Below are positions 34,300-45,266 of a stretch of DNA of 64,000 nucleotides, piece after piece. The DNA lies in the NCBI RefSeq assembly GCF_018873765.1, contig NC_057916.1, positions 30,293,501 to 30,357,500 on the forward strand. Direction: 5' to 3'. Each line of letters opens with the position of its first letter. Position 1 is the first letter of the stretch. A program made the translations under genes and the position numbers. The stretch comes from Telopea speciosissima (lineage: Eukaryota > Streptophyta > Magnoliopsida > Proteales > Proteaceae). The notes under the pieces were generated by a model. The model ran no database searches. It saw only the letters and a program-made list of their open reading frames with translations, and was not told where the DNA came from.

Positions 34300-34660
34300 G
34301 ACTTGCTTCGTTTCAGAGTCATTGGATTCATTTTTCAAAAAATTGGGATGGTTTTGACCTAGGATTTCCAAAAATTTCAGGCTTTTCCCCATTATTTACT
34401 GAAATAAAATTCTGTAGGCCTCCGATTAACTTGCCTTCAAAGTCATTAGGTTCCATTTTCAAAGAATAAGTGGTTTTGATCTAGGATTTCCAAATTCCAG
34501 GTTTTCCCCCTTGTTTTCTCGTCAGCCTATCATGGGCGCTTGAAATGGAAGCTTTTTCTCTGTACCTCAGATTCACTTGCTTTAAGTGCTATAAAATTTC
34601 GTGGTTTACTCCTTTATTTCCTCATCAAACAATTAGGCCCTTGAAATATAACCTTTCCAC
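34300..34660. repeat. degenerate tandem repeat, period about 130 bp
   Basis: Two full and one partial unit share cttgc...tcattggattc...ttttcaaa...ggttttga.ctaggatttcc...ttttcccc. They are strongly diverged. Confidence 0.6.
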
Positions 34661-35264
34661 ATAGACCGACCTCCATTTGACCTCATTGGATTTCTCTGGA
34701 GCCAATTAACCATATTTGCCATTACCTTATATTTTTTGTATCCAGTATAAGTACCAGTCCAGTTTACAATAAATTTACCATTACCTCATATTGTTCGTAT
34801 TTGGCCCAACCCTTACATCTTGTTCCCCACCCCCCACCCCCTCCCCATGGTCAGGGCCAATTAGGATCAACTCAGCCGAGCCCTAAGATCAGGTCAGGGA
34901 TTGAATTTTTCTAATCTTGAGTTAGGGCAGGACCGGGCATAGGCCCAGTTAAGGGAATTCACGGTTGAACTGGGGTTTTAAAAAGTCTGACGCAATCCAA
35001 TCCTATTGCATCATTAATCCAAACCATGTTTGAAATCAATTAGACCATTAATAACCTAGTTTGAAGGTGTCCACGTACTATCTCTCCCTCTTATTTGTAG
35101 TATCTCCTCCGGATCCCCTTTTCCTCTTCTTAAATTCCAAGTGAGGCTAAAATTGAGTGCACCTTCTTAGTCCTTTATCCACACTTGGAGCAAACTGGTA
35201 TCCTTTTTAGTCCCACAGTAGAAACCCATGAGAAGGAATAGAAAACATGATGCCTATAAATATA
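34661..35264. other. gene-free stretch
   Basis: No gene. The patch at 34850-34960 (agggcca, ggtcaggg, gggcaggaccgggc) resembles one arm of the GGCCC-type hAT MITEs. Confidence 0.45.
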
Positions 35265-35284
35265 TTTTTTGGTTAAAAGTGAGC

Positions 35285-38200
35285 TTATATATTATAAATT
35301 ACAGTCTTAGTATTTCTTCCCCATAGCATCATTCTATAATAAAAGAGAGTGTTGTGGGGAGGGATTCTATTCAAAGAGTGACCTCCTGTGAGGAATGCAA
35401 CAAACTCGCCAAGAAATCTGCAAACTGTTGGTTTCTCGAACATGGTGGGCAAACAAACAGCTTGCGAATTGAAAGAGTCACGTAACTCCCATATTTCCTC
35501 AACAAGCCACCTAACATCCCATGAGATCTTAAACGTCCCAACAATCATCTGGATCGCAACCATAGAGTCAGACCTCACCTGGACCTGACGAAGATTGAGA
35601 GACCTTGCCCTGGCAAGACCACACTTGATGGCCAGCAACTCCATGTGCACGATATTCAAGTCATTGGATCCACCCGCAACTGCAAACAACGGCTTCCCCA
35701 AGTGATCACGACCGAGTGCCCCATAACTCCCCTGCCTTGTCTCACTGAACCATCACAATTAAGGGTAGTCCACCCACAAGGAGGTGGCACCCAACAATGG
35801 AATGTACCCTGCGGTAGTGACAAAGGAACAGAAATCCCCCAGTGGCTAAAGAAGGCACGAGTTAGGCTGCAATCAAGAACAGGCTTCTTGCGATCTCCAA
35901 AGGCATTTCTAGTATCCAAGAGGACAAGGTGCAGAACCAAGGCCAGTGTGCTACATTGATGATTAAAGATCCTTGCATTCCTCTCTTGCCACAGACGATA
36001 AATAGTGGTAGTAAAACTGAACTTTTGGACTGATGCAAGCAAGGAAGAGCCCCTAAAATGATCAATCAACCATGAAATCTCTTCGGTCCACGATCCCAAA
36101 GGACCTCTACAAAACCCATTATATGAAAGGACCTCCGTCCAGACCGAGGCTGAGAATGAACACTGAAAGAAAATATGATTCAAGGAATCAGAACCAGTGT
36201 TACACAAAGCACACGAGGTATCCACCACACGACCCCAATGAGCAAGAGTGGTACGAATTGTTAATCTGCCCAAACAAGCTAGCCACGAAATGAAGGAGAA
36301 ACGAGGTTGCGCCAACGAAAACCACCAAGATCACACTAACCAACTTTATTGCCTTGCACTCGCACAGCATCCCATGCAATGCCTAGAGAAAACATGTCGT
36401 TCGAGGTAGGGGTCCAAATCGAGATGTCCTCCTGCAGCCTTGTGTGAATTTTGGTGGCAACAACCTCTGGCCAATGGTCAAGAATCAGAGGATCCAAACA
36501 CAAGTCCTCCCTGAAAACTCCACCCTGGATCAACTTGCTCACATGATCCAACGGATGACGGCCCAGGGCATCAACTACCAAGATACCTTGCTTACCAAGA
36601 GAACCACCCAGTAACCAAGGATCATACCATAACAAAGTCTGCTCCCCAGAATGAATAAGCGTCAGAGTGCACCCTTCTGCAACGTCCCGAGTACTCAAAA
36701 TCTCCCTAAAAGAATAAGAACAGTTGATTGGCGTGGGCAGTGACAAAATGGAGTGGCGCTTCAACCATTTGTGCTTAACAAATAAGGCCTAACATGACTC
36801 TGTTGCAGAGAGGACAGTCCAAACATGAAGCATCAGGGCAGCATAGTTCCAATCCTTCAGGCGTCTCAAACCCAAACCCCCTTCATCTTTAGGGTGACAC
36901 ACCGCACTCCACGCCACTTTATAGGATTGACAATCTGAGAACCCTTTCCAGAGAAACTTCGCCATCATCCCCTCCAAGGTCTCAACAACCTTTTGTGGAA
37001 GTCAAAAAATAGTTATCCAGTTAGAGATCGAGCCCAGGAGAACAGGCTGGATAAGAGCCAGCCTACTAGCAAATGAAAGCGACATAGACTTCCAAGAAGA
37101 AATTCTGGCCTCCACCTTTGTAATCAGCACCATAAAATCATGACTTTTTAACCTCTTCAAACCCAATGGAACACCAAGGTATTTAATTGGAAGAGACCCA
37201 ACCTCAATACCCAAAGAGTGCACAAAGAGGTCTCGCACCACCGGCAGCGTATTTGCAAAGAATAACGAAGATTTCCTAGTATTGATGGATGACCCTAAGA
37301 GGTGTGAAAAATCATTGAGAACCCGTACCAGGGTCGTTGCATTAGCACTTGTAGCCTTACCAAAAATAAAAAGGTCATCACCAAAGCAAACAGAAGTCAA
37401 CTTTGGCTTGTCACAAAACTGGTGGTAGGCAAAGGATCCTGACTTGGCCTCCATAGCAAGCAAATCTGAAAACACCTGGAGTACAATATTGAAAAGGAAT
37501 GGTGACATAGGGCACCCCTGTCGTAACCCCCTATTAGCTAAGAATTTAGGGGATTGGGCACCATTCAAGAACACAACATAGCCAGGATTACCAATGCAAT
37601 GAGACATCCAATTAATAAAAATAGGTGGAAAATTCAAATGGAGCAAAAGAGTGAACAGGAAGCTCCATTGGACAAAATCATAAGCCTTCCTTAAGTCAAT
37701 CTTTGCTACAAAACGGGCCATACCACTATTAGAGCGATACCCAAAGAGTAACTCTTAGCATAGAAGAACATTGTCTGCAATGTGATGCCCCTCCATAAAA
37801 CCCGATTGGTTAGAACCAACCAACTTATGGATCACCAGTTTGAGTCTATTAGCCAAAAGCTTTGCAATAAATCAATAAAGGAAAGAACTCACTGTAATTG
37901 GACGGAAATCACTGAAAGTCGATTGCACATCACCTTTGGGAACCAAAGTCAGCCTGGAAAGCTTCACCTGCTCAGGAAGATGAAGGTTGTTGAAAAAATC
38001 CCAAACAACACTACAAACAGAACCACCAATAATACCCCAAGCTTGCTTGAAGAAGTAGGCACCAAAACCATCTGTACCCGGGGAACTGTCATCATCCGCC
38101 GCGAATACCACCCTCTTAATTGCATCCCTAGTGAAATCCTTAGTGAGGTTGAAACCATCAATCGAAGCCAAAGACCGATCCACAGGGAACTCAAAAGGTG

Positions 38201-39455
38201 AGCAAATGACCTGGGGTGAGCCTATGAACTGGCCCTCAAAATACCTGGTAGCCTCCAAATGAATTAAATCCTCATCTTCTAGAAGCACACTCTCAGCATT
38301 ATGAATAGAACAAACCTAATTTTTGCTCCTCCTTGTCTTCAAAGCCCTATGAAAAAAATTAGAATTCCTATCTCTAAGAGTGAGCCAACGAACTCGAGAC
38401 CGCTGTCCCAACTCCAACTCCCTAACATTCAAAAGTCACCGAAGTCGCCCCAAAACAGACCTCTCTCTATCCACCATGACCGGGTCAGGAGTGGAAGTGT
38501 TTAAAAGCTTCTGCAAGTCATCAACTTGGCGAGCAAGGTCATCAACTTGTTGGTCAAGATGATGAAAAGTTCTCCTACTCCAATTCTTAAGCCTCAACTT
38601 AAGTTTCTGCAATTTGTCAACCAAATCAAAAATAGGAGAGCTAGAAGATGGCTGGCACCACGCCTCCTGCACTAAGGGAAGGAAATCAACATGATTAGCC
38701 CAGTGATTGAAGAAATAAAACTGCCTGCCTTTCTTAACAAAACGTCTCTCTAACGAAACCACCATGCGGCAATGATCAGAGATCCCCGGGTTCTGAAAGA
38801 CAGCATGTGATGAGGGAAAGGCACCCAACCAACGTGCATCAACAAGGACCCTATCAATCTTAGAAGCAATACGTCCTTCACCAGTAGCTCTGTTGCTCCA
38901 AGTCAAATGATTCCCACTCCATTTAAGATCCATAAGATCCGAATCAGCCAGGAAACTTGGGAGAGGTTGCGTCATTGAATAAGTAACAAGCCTCCCCCCA
39001 ACTTTCTCAGAAGGAGAACAAATGGAGTTAAAATCTCCAAGTGCAACCCACGGTAATGAGGTTGAGGACCTGATGGTTCTAAGGACAGACCACCACGCTT
39101 CCCTTTCTGGCGCAAAGTTTGCACCATCAATAAAGGAGACCTCAAAGACATGAGGTGAATGCTTCACCGTGACCTTAGTATGCATCAATTGGGCAGTAGA
39201 AAGGATGAGTTCCATATCAACAAGATTGTCATCCCACAAAATCCAAATACGTCCATGATCCGATAAATCAGAATTGGTAATACATCTCCAACAACTACAA
39301 AACATGCGATAACAGCTGTTATAATTACAACTCCGAACACGTGTTTCCAATAAACCAAAAAAAGCTAAATGATTACAAGCAGCCCAGTCCAAGACTGCTC
39401 TTCTCTTACCAGGGTCATTCATCCCCCTGATATTCCAAGCACCAAATTTCATCAT
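35285..39455 (-). pseudogene. LINE ORF2: endonuclease, reverse transcriptase, RNase H
   Basis: Read leftward from 39455. The AP-type endonuclease (39455-38700) has GAWNIRGMNDPGKR, a GLLETRV metal-site block, ALGDFNSI, NHLTWSN, SKIDRVLV and ISDHCRM. The reverse transcriptase (38288-37002) has SSPGTDGFGAYFFKQ, LVPKG, FRPI, IDLRKAYDFVQW and GLRQGCPMSPFLFNI. Its catalytic site reads FGDD where most LINEs have FADD. The zf-RVT region (36315-36100) has CALCNTGSDSLNHIFFQC. The RNase H part (35800-35350) has NCDGSV, ELLAIKCGLARA and VRSDSMVAI. At least five frame breaks separate the pieces, so it cannot make a functional protein. In life it would nick target DNA and copy its RNA there. Confidence 0.9.
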
Positions 39456-39460
39456 TTTGT

Positions 39461-41128
39461 CTACGGCAAGGTGGAACGACGTAAGGGGCCGCTCCTGCCC
39501 GGGCTGCGATCACACTCTCTAAGTGGAGAGACAGCATGTACATCAATCTGTGCACTCGCAGTAGTGCCCATATGCTGAAGAGCTGCAAAATGATTAGTCC
39601 CTATAGGAGAATCCACAGGCAGGTCACAACCTCCTATAGGGACCTCACGCTGAGGAGAACTGTCGTCCCCAACAGTAATACCGGTAGGCAATGAGGCCCC
39701 TGCCACAACTAAACTCACCCCCGGGTCATCAACAAGAGTTGGTGCAGTACCAGAACCATTAATCAAGTTTGCATCACCAGGACCACCATCCAGCTTCCCA
39801 ACTGAAGAACCATCAACCATCTCCTTAACGCCAGATACAGCCACCTTGGCTGTAGGCCCAAAAGCATCATCGACCTTCAAACAACCATAACCAACAGCCT
39901 TCTTCGAAATGGCTAAACTTTCCCCTGTGCAGGCTTAGAGCGTGGATCACGGCCCAAGGGGGCTCGACCATTTGCAACTGTTGCCTGCAACGTGTCGCTA
40001 ATAACTACCCCCTTGCGATGCAGGGGTACTCCACCACGCAACTGATGCGATTTCTTAGAGGTTGGAACTGTCTCCTCTGAAATACTAACCGCCTTACCCT
40101 TCCGTCCACGTGGTGAAGAGGGAAGCTTCCCATGCAATAATCTAGGTGTCACCTCCATATCCATCGAGATAGTTGCCAAAGTCTCACCACGGCGGGAAAG
40201 CGATATTGGCACCTGAGCCCCACCTGCAAGCGCAACTGAGTCCGACGGTAGGGGGCGCTTACCCCGAGACCTCCTTCTGCCAGGTGCTACTCATGGTTGT
40301 TCCACCTGCATATCATCTTGATGTAGAGCATCACCAACAGGCGTACGATTGATAGCAGCAATAGTGCACACCTTCTTAGCATGTCCAAAGACATTGCAAA
40401 CAGAACACAAGGGTGGTGTCCAGTAGTAATGCACTGATTGCTCCACAATAGTACCATCCTCTAGAGCGATAGGGATAGTAGTAGGAAGATCATCTACTGC
40501 CTTGATGGAAACACAAAAGCGTGCAAAGGAAAGCCGCTCACACAGCAAAGTCTTACTGTCCACACAGATGGGGTGTCCCAAGACACTGGCAATTCTTCCC
40601 AACGATTGAGAACCTAAATAATGAAGATTAAGACCATAAAGTCTTACCCACAATGGTAACTCGGACTCCTCCCTTTTCGAGAGTGAAACTTCAGGGGACC
40701 ATGGCCTTAAGACCAAGGGTCTTGAACCAAGACTCCAAGGACCCTCATCCAAAATCTGGCGACTGAGATCAACCTCCTGGAAATCAAAAATGAAGATCCC
40801 ACTCTCAAGGCCAAAGACCTCCACTGCGCCAACATGACTCCATTTCTCACTAACAAACCTTTTCATAGATGAGAAAGTAGGCTTGGGACCAAAAACATAT
40901 CCTACCAGAGCAGCCTCCCAATGATCTCTCTCATCAGCCAAGTCCTCCGCTGTACACTTGGCAACCTTCTTCCCATTAATAATCTCTGGTTCCACAAACG
41001 AAAGTTCTCCCCCACCAACTTTCACCTTCCCACCAGGGAAAAGACTCGCCCACGATCGCTGCCCAGTACTTCGTTGCCCATTGCCTTCAAGTACAACAGG
41101 GGAAGAAGGTTGCGAAGTAGACTACGGT
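39461..41128 (-). pseudogene. LINE ORF1: DUF4283 and zinc-knuckle RNA-binding protein
   Basis: The open minus frame from about 41128 to 40291 contains SWASLFPGGKVKVGGGELSF, a DUF4283 domain (WSHVGAVEVFGLESGIFIFDF, LPLWVRLYGLNLHYLG) and a CCHC zinc knuckle CSVCNVFGHAKKVC. After a stop at 40291 the Ser/Gly/Val-rich tail continues in shifted frames (40212-39913, 39880-39461) and ends 6 bases before ORF2. No ATG is found at the expected place. This protein normally packages LINE RNA. Here it is broken. Confidence 0.85.
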
Positions 41129-41537
41129 CAATTAAGGACCGGTTAAGAATTGATTTAGGCTCAATTAGCCAAGACTGATTAAGGAATGATAAAGGACTAC
41201 CGTATATTAACAGGTCTAAGCTTTGGCTGTGAGGACCCATTACATAATCGGTTGGTTTCAGTCCCAGCCCTCAAAGATGCAAGACTGATTAAGGCCCAAA
41301 AAAAAACAAAAAACAAGAATCTACTTTATTGAAATATTAGTTTATTTTTATAGACTGAGATCTAGGTGTTAATTTTGGTGTTTGTAATTTTATTTGTAAG
41401 GATGTTTCTTTTGTGTTGTCAAATGGCCTCCCTTGGGTGGTGGAGGCTGTCCTAACTTTATAATTTCTTTAGGTTGTAGTAATTTAATAAACTTTATAAA
41501 TAAAAAAAATTGAGTAATTAGAGTTCGGTTACTCTGG
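41129..41537. other. LINE 5' flank, no gene
   Basis: This may include some LINE 5' UTR. No gene or further structure seen. Confidence 0.4.
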
Positions 41538-41675
41538 ACGTACCAACAAGTGAACGTACATGTGAGAGCCAACCACCTGTCCTAGTTTTTCCATTTACAA
41601 AGGGAGGAGAGGTATTTATGAAAAGAAAATCAAAATGTGATTGGCTCTCACATGTACGTTCACTTGTTGGTACGT
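41538..41675. mobile_element. foldback element with perfect 35-bp arms
   Basis: 41538-41572 and 41641-41675 are perfect reverse complements (arm starts acgtaccaacaagtgaacgt). The 68-base loop is unrelated. Small hairpin MITE or similar; no clear TSD. Confidence 0.85.
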
Positions 41676-41881
41676 GTAGATGATCCATTCTCGAGCAATT
41701 ATAGTATAACATTGAACAATTTATAAGGATACATGAAAGTCTTTACATGGTGGTCCATACAATGAAAGTGTAATCGAAACTTATAACATTATTCAAATGA
41801 TACTAGATTTAGTTGGGGAGAGATGTAAGATCACAATTGTGGTGTTCTTAAAAAGGGAGTGGAGAATTCAGATTTGGTTGG

Positions 41882-43093
41882 TGTAGACACTGATTTTTTG
41901 TCACCCCCTAATTGGTGATGATGACAACGGACATGGACGATGGACGACGCACTTTTTGGACCCAAGATACCTGACCCATAAGCCCAAGAACCATTCTGAA
42001 CACAAAATGGCCCATTTTAGGCCAAAAAACAAGGGAAGAAAGGCATTGCGCTCCCACGGCGCCATGGGGGTCCTTCCCACGGCACAGTGGAGACATGTAC
42101 TGGATTTCCACGGCGCCATAAGGGGGTGTGACATCAGCTTGCTAACGTCACCCACGGCACCTTGGAGGACTTATGTGGCGTAAGGGTGAGGGGTCCCCTC
42201 CCCTATAAATAGGAGGGTCCTCCTACCCTAAAAAACAAGGAATTCCAGGTAGAGAGACCCTCCCCAACTGATTTCCACATTCTTTTCCTCATTTTTCACC
42301 TTCCTTTCTCCCCTTTCTCTTATGAGAGTGCGAGTGAGTGAAATTTTCTTGGTCGTGGATAGATCCTTCGATTATCCCTTCGAGCATAGAGCATTTATGC
42401 TCCTAAGCATTGTTATCCCGTCAGTGTACGGATAACAATCAAAACCCCTTTATTCCAAATGTTATTTTGTCTGTTTGCCCCTCTTCAAACCATCTGAAAG
42501 AGCCGTTACTCTACCCAGAAAGAATTGGCGTCAGTCCATTCGTCTAATTCCCCTGAGCCAAGGGAATACAATCGTACAGGTATAATTACTGCATTCTTGT
42601 TGATTCAATGTAGTCCTTTCATATTTCATCATTTTGGTCTGTATTTTTCGTATATGTAATGTAGTTTATTATGTTCTAGTTCAATTTATAACATCTGAGT
42701 GTAGTTCATAATATCTCCCATCCCCGCAATAAAAGAGAGAGAACATTCGTCCTTATGTAGCATTTAAGACAAAGAGACCGGCTTCGGCCTGGCGAGGTGG
42801 GTGCCTAACACCTTCCGACACTGGTAACCTGACCCCTTACTCGAACCTCTGTTCAGACCATATGGAGTCACGTAGCCCGATTCCGTTCATAATGGATAGG
42901 GCTACACTTAATGGGTCCTAGGCCCTAACCCTAGGTGGCGACTTCACATTATGTTAGCATATTTTAACCCATGATCCCAATCGCCATTTATCAACATTAT
43001 ATATTGACATTATTATCCGTATCAATAAGATACGGTCGTCAAGAAGAGGCTGAGGAAACCCTCGCTGGAGCCCGGAGGACCACGGTACTTATA
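41882..43093 (+). mobile_element. solo LTR (1212 bp) of the gypsy-like family
   Basis: Starts TGTAGACACTGATTTTTTGT and ends CCACGGTACTTATA (terminal C to T change from TACA). It is flanked by a perfect GTTGG duplication (41877-41881 and 43094-43098), so this is one LTR left after recombination of a full element. It shares the U3 CCACGGCGCC motifs, the promoter block and R/U5 words such as GTTATCCCGTCAGTGTACGG with the LTR at 11268-12560. Confidence 0.93.
42204..42211 (+). promoter_or_regulatory. TATA box in solo LTR
   Basis: TATAAATA inside CCCCTATAAATAGGAGGG. The same block is found in the LTR at 12184-12191. It could drive outward transcription towards ERF gene 3, about 2.2 kb downstream on the same strand. 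Confidence 0.6.
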
Positions 43094-43098
43094 GTTGG

Positions 43099-43850
43099 CA
43101 AGATGGAAATTGAGAGAGAATGTTTGACTGTTTAAGTTTTAACTACTAAAAATAAATTCAATGGTGTGAATGATGATGTAGCTAGTTAACCTTGACTGGT
43201 TATTTATTTTTTTAGATTATTTGTGTCAAACTATTAGAATAAATTCGATCAATAGTGTGAATGATAAAGTAGTTAAAAAATTTTGCAGGGTTTTTCAGCC
43301 GACGGTGGATTAATTAGTTGGTGTTCACATATAGCATGTTGTAAGTGAGAACTCACATCATCCAACAATGAGTATAAAAATGGAAGGAAAATCCAAATAT
43401 ATATGCGATAAATACAAGCAATAAGGTATGATACATGACTTGTCAGATAATTGATGGTTGGACTTGGACCATTGTATTATTATATATATACTATTCAACT
43501 GTCAAAAAAACTAAGTAAGTCAGCCTATCTAAGTATTAGAAGAGGAGAAGATCCACTTCACCAAACTTTGATTATATTATATTGATTTTTTTTTAATATT
43601 ATTGATAATTCTTTTTTTTTTAGGTAGAAATATTATTGATAATTCTAGTAGCCTAGTATCCCTATATGTATATACCCAAAATTAAAAAGACTTGCGAGAC
43701 CGTCAATGCCTTTTTCCTTTTTTTTTTATATGTTCTTCTAAAAGTTAAAATGGATCTTTTCATCCACACACACACACACACGCACACATACAAAAAAAAA
43801 AAAAAACGAATCTAAAACCTTATTTTGGATTTGGATCATTTGCGGTCTTG
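43099..43850. other. gene-free stretch
   Basis: AT-rich with a (CA)n run at 43766-43786. No gene or clear element. Confidence 0.5.
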
Positions 43851-44054
43851 GGGTTGAGTGGTGATCATGTTGCACTCAACCCACAGGCCGCCATGTGGAT
43901 TTCATGTTAATTCAATGGTTGATAGACGACTGCCAGACATTTTGAATTTTGAATTTTGCATTCTAAATTGAATCTCGTTTACCAACCCATTGGATTGATA
44001 TGAAATTCAAGTGACGGCCTGTGGGTTGAGCAAAACAAGATGGCCGCTCAACCC
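43851..44054. mobile_element. foldback MITE upstream of ERF gene 3
   Basis: Imperfect arms of about 75 bases. The left contains gggttgagtggtgatcatgt and ctcaacccacaggccgcc. The right, read on the other strand, contains gggttgagcggccatcttgt and ctcaacccacaggccgtc. No TSD identified. It ends about 400 bases before the ERF gene 3 start. Confidence 0.8.
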
Positions 44055-44336
44055 TTCCAAATTCCCTTATTTTTTTTTCAGTATTTCGTGATCCACTTGG
44101 TGGAAATCTCTCTTGAACCTCTAATGAGGAAAGATGGACGATAGGCCTCACAGTTGACTTCTTGACTTTTCTCTGTTTCTCGCGACTTCCCAAAGAAACA
44201 GAATCGAATGGATCTTACCTACATGGGAACGAGAGAGACAGAATTTAAAAAACAAAAAAAAAATTGCTAATTTGGAAGTTATATATTTTTTTAATCGTTA
44301 GGTAATACAGTAATATCCAAATTTGAAAACCAAACA

Positions 44337-44344
44337 TATAAATT
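44337..44344 (+). promoter_or_regulatory. candidate TATA box of ERF gene 3
   Basis: TATAAATT, 120 bases before the start codon. AT-rich surroundings make this moderate evidence. Confidence 0.4.
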
Positions 44345-44456
44345 ATATTTCGATCATTCCACAGAAGCCATATATCTCTGTCATAGAATATTATCATTTG
44401 AGGAAGACGTTAAGGGTTTGTGAGAAGAAGGTAAAGAGCTAATCGAAACACAGAAC

Positions 44457-44930
44457 ATGAAAGAATCGCAAAGAGGGAAGGACAAAGATGAGACACAAGA
44501 AGAGAAGGGGAAGAGGACAGAGAAAGAGTCTCGTTACCGGGGAGTTCGTTACCGGCCGTGGGGGAAGTACGCCGCCGAAATAAGGAACCCGTACAGGAAC
44601 AGTGCGCGTCTGTGGTTGGGAACCTTTGATACAGGAGAGGAAGCAGCACGGGCTTATGATCGAGCTGCTTTCGCCTTTAAGGGTAATCAAGCTATCCTCA
44701 ACTTCCCTGAGGAGTATCTTCCACGAACCCTAAGGGTACCTGCTTCTTCTTTCCCTTCTTTTGAACCTTCTTCTTCTTCTTCTTCTTCTTCTTGTTCTCA
44801 CGCTTCCAGTGAGGACAAATACTTGATCGAGTTAGAGTGTTTGGATGATTCGGTGTTAGAAGAGCTTCTCGGGTCACAACAGTCTGAACAAGGCACAAAG
44901 GGCAACAACTCAACAACACATGAAAATTAA
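44457..44930 (+). CDS. ERF095/096/098-like: ERF gene 3: divergent group IX AP2/ERF factor (157 aa)
   Basis: A single-exon ERF with a charged N-terminus (Lys/Glu/Gln, 1-25). The AP2/ERF domain is at 27-84 ([39 protein letters not shown]), and an EDLL-type C-terminal motif [16 protein letters not shown] is at 123-138. Between them is a Ser-rich linker encoded by a TTC/TCT microsatellite (about 44767-44791). Two changes set it apart from the other three copies: Y for the second Arg in GVRRRPW (position 7 of the domain, not a base contact) and N for the ERF-type Asp at position 19. R6, R8, W10, A14, E16 and R18 remain. An in-frame TGA 36 bases upstream supports this ATG. Expected nuclear activator; target preference may be altered. 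Confidence 0.94.
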   Translation: MKESQRGKDKDETQEEKGKRTEKESRYRGVRYRPWGKYAAEIRNPYRNSARLWLGTFDTGEEAARAYDRAAFAFKGNQAILNFPEEYLPRTLRVPASSFPSFEPSSSSSSSSCSHASSEDKYLIELECLDDSVLEELLGSQQSEQGTKGNNSTTHEN

Positions 44931-45266
44931 AACGGCGTCGGATCTGGTTAATCTTTTGGGATTGATGTGTGGTTTGTGTGATTACACTTTCATCACAAAA
45001 AAAAAAAAAAAAAAAAACCGGCGCCGGATCCTTTGATGTGCATGGAGAGTATTACTGTTCAGTTACACCTCTTTTTCGAGCACGTGTCCCACCGTAGCCG
45101 CTCAGTAACGGAAACTTTCATCCGTTATCTCCAATTCTTTGTCCGTTTACCATTATCACTTGTTGTGAAATCCTGTGTGCTGAATCTCTCCAAACAAGGA
45201 GGATGATCCTCAGCCTGGATTTGATTGGTTTGTAGGCATAAGTTAATTAGAATAGTGTGATTCTAG

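Larger units (their letters stand above)
35265..41128 (-). mobile_element. L1-type LINE, near full length, inactive
   Basis: Minus-strand element of about 5.9 kb with ORF1 (DUF4283 plus zinc knuckle) followed by ORF2 (endonuclease, reverse transcriptase, zf-RVT, RNase H), the usual order for plant L1 LINEs. The 3' end at about 35265 shows a short T-run plus GGTTAAAAG on the plus strand, the same junction motif as the two other LINE ends here. Many stops and frameshifts break ORF2. The exact 5' end and target-site duplication could not be set. Confidence 0.9.

Noticed and set aside
37782..38201. 139-codon plus-strand frame
   Set aside because: It lies antisense to the LINE reverse transcriptase, which has clear domain motifs on the minus strand.
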